From NCBI GenBank assembly GCA_902790625.1, contig CADASP010000025.1:1-36797 (forward strand): a DNA stretch of 36,797 bases. The letters run 5' to 3'. Positions 29,873-36,797 of this stretch are shown here, piece after piece. The stretch is from an uncultured Prevotellaceae bacterium. GTDB taxonomy: Bacteria; Bacteroidota; Bacteroidia; Bacteroidales; Bacteroidaceae. Numbering within the stretch: the first letter of the stretch is position 1; each line of letters begins with the position of its first letter. The notes beneath the pieces are model-generated. The model was not told the DNA's origin. It was given only the letters and a program-made list of their open reading frames with translations, and made no database searches. Made by a program: the position numbers and the translations under genes.

Positions 29873-30193
29873 TCAGCCAAAGGTGATGCCCCGGCGAATC
29901 ATCGAGATAGTCTTCGGCGTGATGTTGAGAAACGAGGCGATGGCGTTAGGGTAATCGCCCACAAACTCACCCTCGAACGAGAACCACGTGATATGCTCCT
30001 TGCCACTGCTGAAATCGCGCACCACATACTTGAAGCAGCCCTTGGCCACAAAGCCAAACCACCGAGCCGGCTGGCCCTCGCAGGCCAGCCGGTCGCCCTT
30101 CTGGTAGTCCACGGCCTTCCCTTCACGCTCGCAGAACTGGCGCAGCAGGTGCAGGTCGATGCCGTGGTCGTGAGTACTGAATATCTGTTCCAT
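29873..30193 (-). pseudogene. Crp/Fnr-family regulator with a large internal in-frame deletion
   Basis: 106 residues. Residues 1-82 look like the start of a cNMP-binding domain (YQKGDRLACEGQPARWFGFVAKGCFKYV, EHITWFSFEGEFVGDYP), where family members continue for about 100 residues of beta-roll and dimerisation helix. Here residue 83 runs straight into IASFLNITPKTISMIRR (85-101), the recognition part of the C-terminal HTH, and the protein ends six residues later. Full-length relatives are about 190-220 residues. It is either a decayed gene or a drastically shortened protein; it would be unable to bind ligand normally. It lies 50 bp downstream of the M56 gene, same strand. Confidence 0.65.
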
Positions 30194-30242
30194 AGTCCTT
30201 TCTACCGATAGCCAGCGTCAAGGAGCGAGAAAGGACTGCAGC

Positions 30243-31763
30243 CTACTTCTTGAGTTTTACTTCAATCACGCCATTCTTGCCTTTCGCGCCATAGACTTTT
30301 TCGCCCGCTACGCCACGCAACACGGTGATAGCGTCTATTTTCTCTTGGTCGAGTGCCTCCAACACAGCTTTCGTGACCTCTTTTCCATCAACGACAAGAA
30401 GGGGTTCTGCGCCCATAGACTCGGCATTCTTAATGAAATAGATGGCCTTCTCCTTCTCGCCCTGCAGACGGAAGCTGATGGGGATGGTGTACTTCACGCG
30501 CACAGCCTGCCCCTTCTGCATGCCAGGCTTCCATTTCGGCATCAGCCCAACCACGCGCAGGGCTTCCGCGTCGAGACTGGGACAGACGCCCTTCACCACT
30601 TGTGGTTCCACCACCTGTCCGTCGGCATTCACCACAAATGTCACGAGCACTCTGCCCTGCATGTCAGCCTCCATGGCGTCCTTGGGATATTTGATGTTCG
30701 AGTAGAGGAACTGCATCAGTTCCTGTGTGCCGCCAGGGAATTCGGGCATCTGCTCCACCACGTCGAAGACCTTCGTGGTGTCAGTCTTCTGCAGCGTCTG
30801 TGGGTCCAGCGGCAAGGTCTGCGCCTTCCAGCTGCCATCAGGTGTGGCCATCTGGGGCTGCGGGGTGCTGACGGCCTGCTCCACCTGCTCCTCCACGTTC
30901 TTCACTTCGGGCTGGGCAAAGGCCACGAGAGCCAGCGCCGCCACGGGCACGACGGCCAGCGCACGCAGCTGCTGCCATCGGCTTGATTTCTTGGTTGTCA
31001 TCATACGGATTCGTTTTTTTAGTGATTGATAATTAAGATTGTTTGCCATCGAGAATAGCTGGTCCCCGACGGACTTTCGTATCAGCAGCAACTGGTACTG
31101 CTGGGCGTCGACTCCTCTTTTCAGTACGGCCTCGTCGGCCTCGTATTCATGCACCTGCTTCAGCTCGCGGCGCAGCAGCCAGGCGGCGGGGTTCCACCAC
31201 TGGAACAGCAGCACCACATCCATGAACAGCACGTCGAAGGAATGGCGCAGCCAGATGTGGGCCTGCTCGTGGGTGAGAATCTCGCCGGCGGCATCGTGCA
31301 TGTCCTGCTCGCTGACGACGATGTGGTGGAAATAGCTGAAGGGCGAAACGTCGTCTTTCACCACGTGCAGCAGCTCGCCGCCGGGCAGACGCTGGGTGGA
31401 AGACCGACGCAACAGGTGCAGCAGACGCCAGCTGTTGCATCCATTCCATAGCAGCATCACCACCACACCTACTATATATATAATGTACGCGAAGCCTATC
31501 CAGCTCCACGAAGCGCCCTGCGAGGGCTCGGCATCGTCGACGGCCATGACGAAGAGGCCCTCAATGTCGATCATCCCCTCCGACACCACCGTGGGCTGGT
31601 TCAACGTCAGCTTCACCCAGGGCAGCAGGAATGCCAAGGCCGTCACCGAGAGCAGCAGCACGCGGTTGAAGCGGTGCAGCGTCTCGCGGCTCAGCAACAG
31701 CTTCCACACCAGGTAGAAGGCTATCAGGCAAAGCCCCACTTTCAGTTGATAAACCATGATCAT
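30243..31763 (-). CDS. BlaR1-type M56 metallopeptidase fused to TonB C-terminal and plug-like domains
   Basis: 506 residues. TM helices at about 5-23, 35-50, 91-106 and 266-283. Zinc-peptidase motif HEQAH (165-169) with HEYEADEAV (205-213) supplying further ligand/catalytic positions, as in the M56 family (BlaR1/MecR1). After the last TM helix comes a proline-rich linker (about 290-335), a TonB C-terminal domain (335-435; FPGGTQELMQFLYSNIKYP, GRVLVTFVVNADGQVVEP, WKPGMQKGQAVRVKYTIPI) and a receptor-plug-like domain (453-504; LLVVDGKEV, ITVLRGVAGEKVYGAKGKNGVIEVKLK). It is coupled to the BlaI gene by an ATGA overlap. It likely senses an envelope signal and cleaves the repressor; the ligand is unknown. 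Confidence 0.85.
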   Translation of the reverse strand: MIMVYQLKVGLCLIAFYLVWKLLLSRETLHRFNRVLLLSVTALAFLLPWVKLTLNQPTVVSEGMIDIEGLFVMAVDDAEPSQGASWSWIGFAYIIYIVGVVVMLLWNGCNSWRLLHLLRRSSTQRLPGGELLHVVKDDVSPFSYFHHIVVSEQDMHDAAGEILTHEQAHIWLRHSFDVLFMDVVLLFQWWNPAAWLLRRELKQVHEYEADEAVLKRGVDAQQYQLLLIRKSVGDQLFSMANNLNYQSLKKRIRMMTTKKSSRWQQLRALAVVPVAALALVAFAQPEVKNVEEQVEQAVSTPQPQMATPDGSWKAQTLPLDPQTLQKTDTTKVFDVVEQMPEFPGGTQELMQFLYSNIKYPKDAMEADMQGRVLVTFVVNADGQVVEPQVVKGVCPSLDAEALRVVGLMPKWKPGMQKGQAVRVKYTIPISFRLQGEKEKAIYFIKNAESMGAEPLLVVDGKEVTKAVLEALDQEKIDAITVLRGVAGEKVYGAKGKNGVIEVKLKK

Positions 31764-32122
31764 TGCTTCGCCTCCACCTCTTTAATCAGTTCCTTCAGCT
31801 CGTCAAGACTTATCTTCTCGCTCTTTACCAAAGCCGAGACGGCACTCATATACGAGCGTCCGAAGAACTTGTTCACCACGTTGGCCAACGTGCCACCCTT
31901 GTATTCCTCGCGCGTGATGCGGGCGAAATACTGGAAGCAGCGGGCCGTCAGCACCTTATGGCCGAGGAAGCCTTTCTCCTCGAGAATCTTGATGAACGTG
32001 GCCAGCGTGTTCACATGCGGCTGCGGCTCGGGATAGAGCGCCTGCAGCTCGCGCACCTGCATGGGGCCATGCTCCCACATGCGCTCCATAATCTCTTCTT
32101 CTTTCTGGGTCAGTTCTTTCAT
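31760..32122 (-). CDS. BlaI/MecI/CopY-family repressor
   Basis: 120 residues from MKELTQKEEEIMERMWEHG (an ATG eight codons earlier is possible). Winged-helix N-terminus (MQVRELQALYPEPQPHVNTLATFIKILEEKGFL, about 22-54) followed by a C-terminal dimerisation helix rich in Lys/Glu. Its C-terminus overlaps the M56 gene start by four bases (ATGA). The dyad sites upstream (32170-32216) are placed to let it repress its own operon. The inducing signal is not known. Confidence 0.9.
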   Translation of the reverse strand: MKELTQKEEEIMERMWEHGPMQVRELQALYPEPQPHVNTLATFIKILEEKGFLGHKVLTARCFQYFARITREEYKGGTLANVVNKFFGRSYMSAVSALVKSEKISLDELKELIKEVEAKQ

Positions 32123-32150
32123 ATTGCACCGGTTTTTAAGTTTCACGGTG

Positions 32151-32216
32151 CAAAGTAACTAAAAATTTTCGTTACTTAACGAATTTATTTAGTTAAATAA
32201 ACTAAACGAATTAGTT
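32151..32216 (-). promoter_or_regulatory. operator dyads and promoter region of the BlaI-M56 operon
   Basis: CGTTA-CT-TAACG (32170-32181) is a perfect dyad. TTAGTT-AAATA-AACTAA (32189-32205) and AACTAA-ACGAA-TTAGTT (32200-32216) share an arm, so three alternating TTAGTT/AACTAA arms lie in a row. The minus-strand -7 box would be TTACTTTG (32158-32151), one off consensus, and the first dyad covers its -33 region, as expected for repression. Confidence 0.55.
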
Positions 32217-32498
32217 TTTCTTCATTTTCGGGGAGCTTATTTCCTTTTTAGAACACCAAACCGACTTTACGAAGCCTTCGGAAAAGAACAGTTTGTCAAA
32301 ATCTTTCAAAAAGAAAAAAGTTCACGGAAACGATGCAATCTGGAACGAAAAGTGGCCGTTTGGCGGCTTTGGGGAAGTCTCGCATGATGAGAAACTGAGG
32401 AGAGAAAGCCTGATTTTTGCACACTCCCCATGCTTTTGTGCACGCTATTTGCTCTTTTTTTGCCACTTTTCGCGTTTGTGTAAGCACGCCTAAAAATA

Positions 32499-32536
32499 AA
32501 AAGTCAACGCCAAATTTTTTTTCGGCGTTGACTTTT
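32499..32536. repeat. hairpin of the GGCGTTGACTTTT family
   Basis: AAAAGTCAACGCC (32499-32511) and GGCGTTGACTTTT (32524-32536) are exact reverse complements around 12 T/A-rich bases. Same family as 1941-1970 and 11585-11656. Confidence 0.75.
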
Positions 32537-32805
32537 GAAAACCAGCGAACGCCATTTTTCGCCAAAATCAACGCAAACAACTGATTGTTAAGGATTTGAC
32601 AAACCTTCTCAAAACTCGCTTATTTTCGACCAAAAGTTTTCTCGTGCAGAATTTTTGAAATATGGAGGGGTAAAATGGCCTTTTTGTCAATATCTTTCAA
32701 AAAAAATCGCGGTACCCACCCATGCGAGCCTCTTCGCTATTAGTTACCATAAAGAACACCCGACCTGCTACGGTTGAAAAGACGGAGAAAGCGTCAGTTG
32801 CAGAT

Positions 32806-32932
32806 GATTGCGGATAATCATTTTATGGGTCCACTTAAAAAGAGTTAGAGACCCCACCCCCTGCCCCTCCCCTTGAAGGGAGGGGAGCGGCTGCGCATTG
32901 TCTTGGTTGGTTGTGGACTATTTCAAGTGGAC
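32806..32932. repeat. dispersed palindromic element
   Basis: GTCCACTT (32829-32836) and AAGTGGAC (32925-32932) bracket a CCCCTCCCCTTGAAGGGAGGGG core (32864-32885) with flanks GTTAGAGACCCCACCCC and GCGGCTGCGCATTGT, shared with 5666-5721. The GATTGCGGATAATCAT sequence upstream (32806-32821) matches the outer arms of 5791-6030. Confidence 0.75.
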
Positions 32933-32969
32933 ACGTCGTTTGATTTCCAACATCCACCTAAGGGGAAGA

Positions 32970-33896
32970 CTACCCGCCGATGACGACGCGAAGGGTGTGG
33001 CTTTCGAGCAGTTGCTTGCAGTGTTGCAGCAGTTCGTCGGTGGGTGGAGCCATGGGGAAGCCCTGCGGATTGTAGGGGGTGGGCGGCAGCATGCGGCGGT
33101 GTTTGTCTTTGCCCACATCGTGATAGGGCAACAGATGAACGGTAAGTTCCTCGTTCGCTGCCTGATAGGAGTGGAGCGACACCAAGAAGCGGGCCGTCTG
33201 CAGCATGTTCTCGTCGTCGGCGTTGATGCCGTCGATGAGGGGTATCCGAATGCAGAAGCGGTGCCCCGCTTCGGCCAAGAAGCGGATATTCTGAAGAATC
33301 AGTTCGTTGTCTACACCAGTATAGCGCCGGTGCTTCGCACTGTCCATCACCTTCAGGTCTACGAGCAGCAGTTCGCATTCGTTGGCCACCTCTGCCACCA
33401 CGTCGCGAGTGGCATACAGCGTGGTGTCAACCGTTCGATGGAATCCACGCCGCCCCAGTTCGCGCAGCAGCTGCAGGGTGTCCTGCGGATGCATCAGCGG
33501 CTCACCGCCACACAGGGTGACGCCGCCGCCACTGTCCTCCATGATGTCGCGCTCCTTCTCCACCTCGGCCATCAGCTGGTCCATGGTCCAGGTGCGGCCA
33601 CACATCTCAATGGCGGTGGTGGGGCACTCTTCAGTGCATCGTCCGCAGAGCAGGCACTCAGCATCCGTGGCGGTGATGCCCTCCGACGTGAGGCTGAGCC
33701 GCTGTTGTGGACAAACGGCTACGCACGACTGGCAGCCGATGCACTTCGACTGTTTGTAGAGCACCTGCGGCTCTGCCGTCCAGCTCTCGGGGTTGTGGCA
33801 CCAGACGCAGCGCAGCGGGCAGCCCTTCATGAAGATGGTGGTGCGGATGCCTGGCCCATCGTTGATGGCATAGCGCTTAATGTCGAAAACAAGCAT
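32970..33896 (-). CDS. glycyl-radical-enzyme-activating protein (radical SAM, PflA-like)
   Basis: 308 residues. Radical-SAM cluster in GCPLRCVWCHNPE (Cys26, Cys30, Cys33), two further 4Fe-4S ferredoxin clusters (Cys52/55/58/62 and Cys81/84/87/91) as in glycyl-radical-enzyme activators other than the short PflA, then GGGVTLCGGEPLMHPQ (about 122-137). The enzyme reduces SAM to abstract H from a glycine of a partner enzyme. No glycyl-radical enzyme gene lies in the window, so the partner is unknown. It is transcribed divergently from the ECF sigma factor. Confidence 0.9.
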   Translation of the reverse strand: MLVFDIKRYAINDGPGIRTTIFMKGCPLRCVWCHNPESWTAEPQVLYKQSKCIGCQSCVAVCPQQRLSLTSEGITATDAECLLCGRCTEECPTTAIEMCGRTWTMDQLMAEVEKERDIMEDSGGGVTLCGGEPLMHPQDTLQLLRELGRRGFHRTVDTTLYATRDVVAEVANECELLLVDLKVMDSAKHRRYTGVDNELILQNIRFLAEAGHRFCIRIPLIDGINADDENMLQTARFLVSLHSYQAANEELTVHLLPYHDVGKDKHRRMLPPTPYNPQGFPMAPPTDELLQHCKQLLESHTLRVVIGG

Positions 33897-33914
33897 TTCT
33901 TTCTATTTTTTTTG

Positions 33915-33946
33915 CAAAGGTAGGACTTTTTCTTGAATATTTCAAA
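33915..33946 (-). promoter_or_regulatory. promoter of the activase gene
   Basis: Minus strand: TTTG (33946-33943), 20 nt, TACCTTTG (33922-33915), then the ATG 18 nt further. It overlaps the divergent sigma-factor promoter. Confidence 0.65.
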
Positions 33947-33963
33947 AGAAAAAGCTAATTTTG
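33933..33963 (+). promoter_or_regulatory. promoter of the ECF sigma factor operon
   Basis: TTG at 33933-33935, 20 nt, TAATTTTG at 33956-33963; consensus vegetative-type promoter 38 bp ahead of the start. Overlap with the promoter on the other strand means polymerase binding to one should exclude the other. Confidence 0.6.
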
Positions 33964-34000
33964 CGTAGCATTTCGCCATCATTGGTGTATATAATAGCAG

Positions 34001-34498
34001 ATGGACAGACAGACCTACATATCCTGGGCGGCAGAACTGCGGCGGCGAGCCGTGGAGGCTGCGGCGGCAGTGGTCGGCAACGAGGAGGCCGAGGACGTGG
34101 CGCAGGAGGCGATGCTGAGGATGTGGGAACGGCTGGACCAGTTAGACAGCGACAAGGAGCGGCTGATGGCCTACGCAGCCACCTCGGCCCGCAACCTGGC
34201 ACAAAACCGACGGCGACAGAAGCGACGGCACCCCCTGCTGCAACTGTTGGGGTGGAAAGGCGACCACACAGACGACACGCCGCAGCGACGACTGGAAACG
34301 ACTGAGACCGACTGCCTGTTTGCCGAGGCGATGGCACAACTGCCCTACAACTGGCGCACGGTGCTGCAGATGCGCAACGTAGAGGACATGAGCTTCACCG
34401 AGATTGCAGCCATCACAGGAATGACGGAGTCGTCGGTGCGGGGCACACTCTCGAAAGCCAGGAAACGGATGATAGAACTAATCAATAAACAGCGATGA
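34001..34498 (+). CDS. ECF-type RNA polymerase sigma factor
   Basis: 165 residues. Region 2 with EEAEDVAQEAMLRMWERL (28-45), RNLAQNRRR following, and region 4 with YNWRTVLQMRNVEDMSFTEIA and MTESSVRGTLSKARKR as the -35-recognising HTH. Size and layout fit Bacteroidetes ECF sigma factors. The next gene starts at 34495, overlapping the stop, so translation is coupled to a putative anti-sigma factor. It may direct transcription of its own operon or of targets elsewhere; no second promoter with a different consensus was recognised. Confidence 0.9.
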   Translation: MDRQTYISWAAELRRRAVEAAAAVVGNEEAEDVAQEAMLRMWERLDQLDSDKERLMAYAATSARNLAQNRRRQKRRHPLLQLLGWKGDHTDDTPQRRLETTETDCLFAEAMAQLPYNWRTVLQMRNVEDMSFTEIAAITGMTESSVRGTLSKARKRMIELINKQR

Positions 34499-35118
34499 TG
34501 ACAGACAAACAGATAAACGACTTGCTCGACCGGTTCATGGCGGGCGAAACCAGCGAACAGGAGGAACGGCTGCTGACCGACTACTTCTGCGAGCAGACGG
34601 ACATTCCCGAAGAGTGGGCGGCTCATGCCGTGATGTTCAGGGGATTCAGGCAGACGGCTGACGAGAAAATTTGCAAAGTTAGTAAATACAACCCCGGGAC
34701 CACTGGAGGCCACTGCGAAGTTCCCTCCAGTAGCTTTCAGCATCGCTGGTGGATGGCTGCTGCGGCAGCAATACTGTTGCTGTTGGGTCTCTGGTGGTAT
34801 ATGCCTGAAAGTGAAAGCCAACCTGAGATGGTGGCGACGACGGAAGTGCCCGCCCCGAAGCCCACGGTGCAACAAGCTAAGGAGGAAACAACGCAACAGA
34901 TGGCCGTCGTCGCTGAGGCTCCCAAACCTGTGCGCAAGGTTCGTAAGGCAAAAAAACGCAGCGCGGTGGAGACGAAGCCCGTTGAAACGCCTATGACCGA
35001 AGTGAGCGACCCTGCCGCCGACCTGCTCAACATCGACATGGCCGCCGTGCAACAGCAGGGCGAAGAGCTGCGCACGGCACTGGCCATCATGAACCAAGAA
35101 CTCTTTGAAACGGAATAA
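34495..35118 (+). CDS. probable anti-sigma factor, single-pass membrane protein
   Basis: 207 residues. A cytoplasmic N-terminal segment of about 70 residues with an acidic, Asp/Glu-rich MTDKQINDLLDRFMAGETS and DYFCEQTDIPEEW resembles anti-sigma cytoplasmic domains (such as the short helical N-terminus before one TM helix). One TM helix (about 85-102, WMAAAAAILLLLGLWWYM) follows, then a periplasmic part rich in Pro/Lys/Glu (about 103-165) and a helical C-terminus. The position after an ECF sigma gene and overlap with it support the role. No FecR domain is visible. Confidence 0.65.
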   Translation: MMTDKQINDLLDRFMAGETSEQEERLLTDYFCEQTDIPEEWAAHAVMFRGFRQTADEKICKVSKYNPGTTGGHCEVPSSSFQHRWWMAAAAAILLLLGLWWYMPESESQPEMVATTEVPAPKPTVQQAKEETTQQMAVVAEAPKPVRKVRKAKKRSAVETKPVETPMTEVSDPAADLLNIDMAAVQQQGEELRTALAIMNQELFETE

Positions 35119-35122
35119 GCCT

Positions 35123-36157
35123 ATGAGACGAATACCCATTTTGCTGTTAATGCTGACCGTCGGCACCGTCGGTTCGACGGCACAGGGACTGTGGATGAAC
35201 CGGCTGATGGACGACTTCACGGCCCACGGTGCCAAGGTGTCGGTGTCGCGCATCAACGACAAGTACCACCTGTCGCGGCGCTGGAACGTGGCCTTCGACC
35301 GTGACCTGCCGTTGGCCAATACGGTGTGCATCGTACTCGACAGTATGGCCCGCCATGCCGTGGAGTCCTACCGCTATGAGTGCCACCGCAACGGCAACGA
35401 CACCATCACCTACTCCATCGCCATGCGCGGCTACGGCAACAACGACGACTACGTGCTCGACCTGACCCGCGTGGCCGACCAGTCGAGCACCTGGACCAAC
35501 GACTACAACGACTTCAAGAAGTCGCACGCCTACCTCTACCCCAACCCCTACATGCTGCAGGAGCGCAACTTCTACAACCTGCTGCAGGGCAACAACCGCC
35601 GCATGTACTTTGGTGCCCGCGAGGCCGTGATGTTCGACTATGTGCAGCACCACGGCAACCTCATCGCCATGGCCACCCAGCTGAACGAGGCACAGGGCAC
35701 CTACTACCACTTCGTCATGGCCCCCCTGGACAGTCTGCTTGGCACCCTCAACGCCCGGAAGACACCCGTACACTACCGTCACGAGGCCGGCCAGCCAGTG
35801 GACAAAGCCTCCACCTATTATTATACGGACTACCTGCTGCCCAAGTCGAAGGGGCTGAGCGAGTCGCGCGGCACGCTCTACGTGGTCAAGGCCAACGAGG
35901 GAGCCGCCGCCCTCTACCGCACGCTGCTCGACGCTGCCAACCGCCACTTGGACGAGAACCCGACACAATGCTGCGTGCTGGAGTACACCGACCGCCACTT
36001 CAAGCTGAGCGGCGTGAGGAACACCACCAAGCTGCTGGTCAACGAGATTGCCGAGTCGAGCTTCCTCATGGCCGACCTCGACCGCGACGGCACGCTCTAC
36101 GTCCTGCGGCTCGAGGTGGACGGCGAATACTGGATACCGAAGAACTGGAAACAGTGA
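35123..36157 (+). CDS. exported protein of unknown function in the ECF operon
   Basis: 344 residues from MRRIPILLLM (ATG at 35123), five bases past the preceding stop; an ATG six codons earlier overlaps that gene. A signal peptide (about 1-21, ends STAQ) is followed by a globular protein with a DRDLPLANTVCIVLDSM segment, many Tyr/Asn/Asp residues and a C-terminal DLDRDGTLYVLRLEVDGEYW. No known domain or catalytic motif was recognised. It likely belongs to an envelope function controlled by the sigma factor. Confidence 0.75.
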   Translation: MRRIPILLLMLTVGTVGSTAQGLWMNRLMDDFTAHGAKVSVSRINDKYHLSRRWNVAFDRDLPLANTVCIVLDSMARHAVESYRYECHRNGNDTITYSIAMRGYGNNDDYVLDLTRVADQSSTWTNDYNDFKKSHAYLYPNPYMLQERNFYNLLQGNNRRMYFGAREAVMFDYVQHHGNLIAMATQLNEAQGTYYHFVMAPLDSLLGTLNARKTPVHYRHEAGQPVDKASTYYYTDYLLPKSKGLSESRGTLYVVKANEGAAALYRTLLDAANRHLDENPTQCCVLEYTDRHFKLSGVRNTTKLLVNEIAESSFLMADLDRDGTLYVLRLEVDGEYWIPKNWKQ

Positions 36158-36162
36158 CTTCT

Positions 36163-36307
36163 TGATAAGACAACGAATTTTACGAATGAAACGAATTGCT
36201 TGATGATGTTTTTTGATAAGACAACGAATTTTACGAATTATACGAATTGATTGATGATGTTTTTTTTTATAAGACAACGAATTTTACGAATGAAACGAAT
36301 TGATTGA
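36163..36307 (+). repeat. three tandem copies of a 51-53 bp unit
   Basis: ATAAGACAACGAATTTTACG begins at 36165, 36216 and 36269 (periods 51 and 53). Each unit continues GAAT(GAA/TAT)ACGAATTG and ends in TTGATGATGTTTTT or similar, with T runs of different length. It fills the gap between the two exported-protein genes and may act as a terminator or spacer. Confidence 0.85.
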
Positions 36308-36309
36308 GA

Positions 36310-36797
36310 ATGATGAACAGAACAGGAAAATGGCTGATAGCCGCGACGCTGACGCTACTGCCGATGGCAGGGCTGGCACAGGGTAAGCTCATCTGGGTAC
36401 ACAGCGAAGTTGAGGAGTGGCGGAAAGAGAATCCGCAGTTTGTGCTTTACGACCAGGAGAAATCACGGCTGCTGATGCCGCAGGGAGCGGCCTTCGGCGT
36501 GGAGTGCATACCGTCGTTCTCGACCGAGTGGACGCTGACCTACGACTCCGTGGCCCACGCCCTCGTCTACCGCGAAGTAGAGAAAAGCCTCTGGCACGCC
36601 ACATACAGGGCTTTGCATAAGCTGAAGAAATATAAGAACCACTCGAAGTGGGAACTGCGGAAGCGCCCGAAGGACTATGAGGCACCTGGCGTGAAAACCG
36701 CCTCGCTCCCCGTCAGCAACGATCAGGCGTGGATGCTGCGGGCCATCTGGACATCGGCCTTCCACGATGCCGAGGACCGCGAGGTGTTTATCCTGGA
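36310..36797 (+). CDS. exported protein of unknown function (3' end outside window)
   Basis: Open from ATG 36310 (or 36313) to the window end, 162 residues so far. Signal peptide about 1-23 (MMNRTGKWLIAATLTLLPM...GLAQG). It continues GKLIWVHSEVEEWRKENPQF, LLMPQGAAFGVECIPSFSTEWTLTYD and WHATYRALHKLKKYKNHSKWELRKRPKD. No domain recognised. It has the same style of leader and codon use as the previous gene and is probably part of the same sigma-controlled locus, separated by the 51-53 bp repeats. Confidence 0.7.
   Translation, partial: MMNRTGKWLIAATLTLLPMAGLAQGKLIWVHSEVEEWRKENPQFVLYDQEKSRLLMPQGAAFGVECIPSFSTEWTLTYDSVAHALVYREVEKSLWHATYRALHKLKKYKNHSKWELRKRPKDYEAPGVKTASLPVSNDQAWMLRAIWTSAFHDAEDREVFIL

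Larger units (their letters stand above)
32123..32969. other. intergenic region with operators, hairpins and a dispersed element, no gene
   Basis: From the BlaI start to the activase stop there is no supported gene. It contains the operator cluster (32151-32216), a GGCGTTGACTTTT-family hairpin (32499-32536) and a dispersed palindromic element (32806-32932). The 66- and 94-codon frames at about 32293-32580 are low-complexity and rejected. Confidence 0.6.

Noticed and set aside
32293..32580. Small open frames between the BlaI operon and the activase
   Set aside because: Lys/Phe-rich low-complexity frames over a hairpin-containing intergenic region, without promoter or recognisable start.
1..36797. 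tRNA or rRNA genes
   Set aside because: I scanned visually for cloverleaf ends and conserved rRNA stretches and found none; a covariance-model search would be more reliable.

Overview
The window looks like a chromosome segment from a member of the Bacteroidales, most probably the Prevotella group (Prevotellaceae). The reasons are: (1) many genes are preceded by the Bacteroidetes-type promoter (TTTG or TTG, about 20 nt, then TAnnTTTG) and mostly lack Shine-Dalgarno sites; (2) SecD and SecF are fused; (3) one exported protein ends in the LQGRR...KP..GVYI..G tail common in secreted Prevotella proteins; (4) there is a BlaI repressor paired with an M56/TonB hybrid; (5) the yceD-rpmF-fabH and hpt-adk-murI gene orders are conventional. 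No rRNA, tRNA, CRISPR array or intact transposase was seen.

Layout. 1-3.6 kb: the 3' end of a regulator with a C-terminal HTH, an exported beta-propeller-like protein and an exported CotH-family protein. 3.6-6.05 kb: an unusually repeat-rich stretch holding a 63-bp tandem array inside a long inverted repeat, a perfect 48-bp palindrome, two more giant imperfect hairpins and one small exported protein gene. 6.05-15.2 kb: housekeeping and envelope genes (alpha/beta hydrolase, S66 peptidase lipoprotein, secDF, endonuclease/exonuclease/phosphatase protein, rhomboid protease, HU, a 49-residue membrane protein, CYTH protein). 15.15-19.0 kb: a minus-strand operon hpt-adk-murI-lipoprotein/barrel-RluA synthase.

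19.2-26.8 kb is the accessory core. It encodes a gamma-class adenine DNA methyltransferase, a polyvalent-type protein kinase, an SF2 helicase, a short DDPLL-module protein and a GIY-YIG (T5orf172) nuclease with a C-terminal ASCH-like domain. Together they look like a multi-gene restriction or defence system in which methylation/recognition, translocation and cleavage lie on separate proteins. A palindromic repeat is inserted in frame in the methyltransferase, its recognition region is much more AT-rich than its flanks (suggesting recombination), and a 28-bp direct repeat brackets methyltransferase plus kinase.

27.0-28.8 kb carries yceD-rpmF-fabH. 29.0-29.8 kb is a two-gene unit resembling a toxin-antitoxin pair. 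29.9-32.2 kb has a Crp/Fnr-like protein apparently shortened by an internal deletion, and a BlaI/M56-TonB pair with operator-like dyads. 33.0-36.8 kb has a glycyl-radical-enzyme activase and, divergently from overlapping promoters, an ECF sigma factor operon with a probable anti-sigma factor and two exported proteins of unknown function, the last cut by the window edge.
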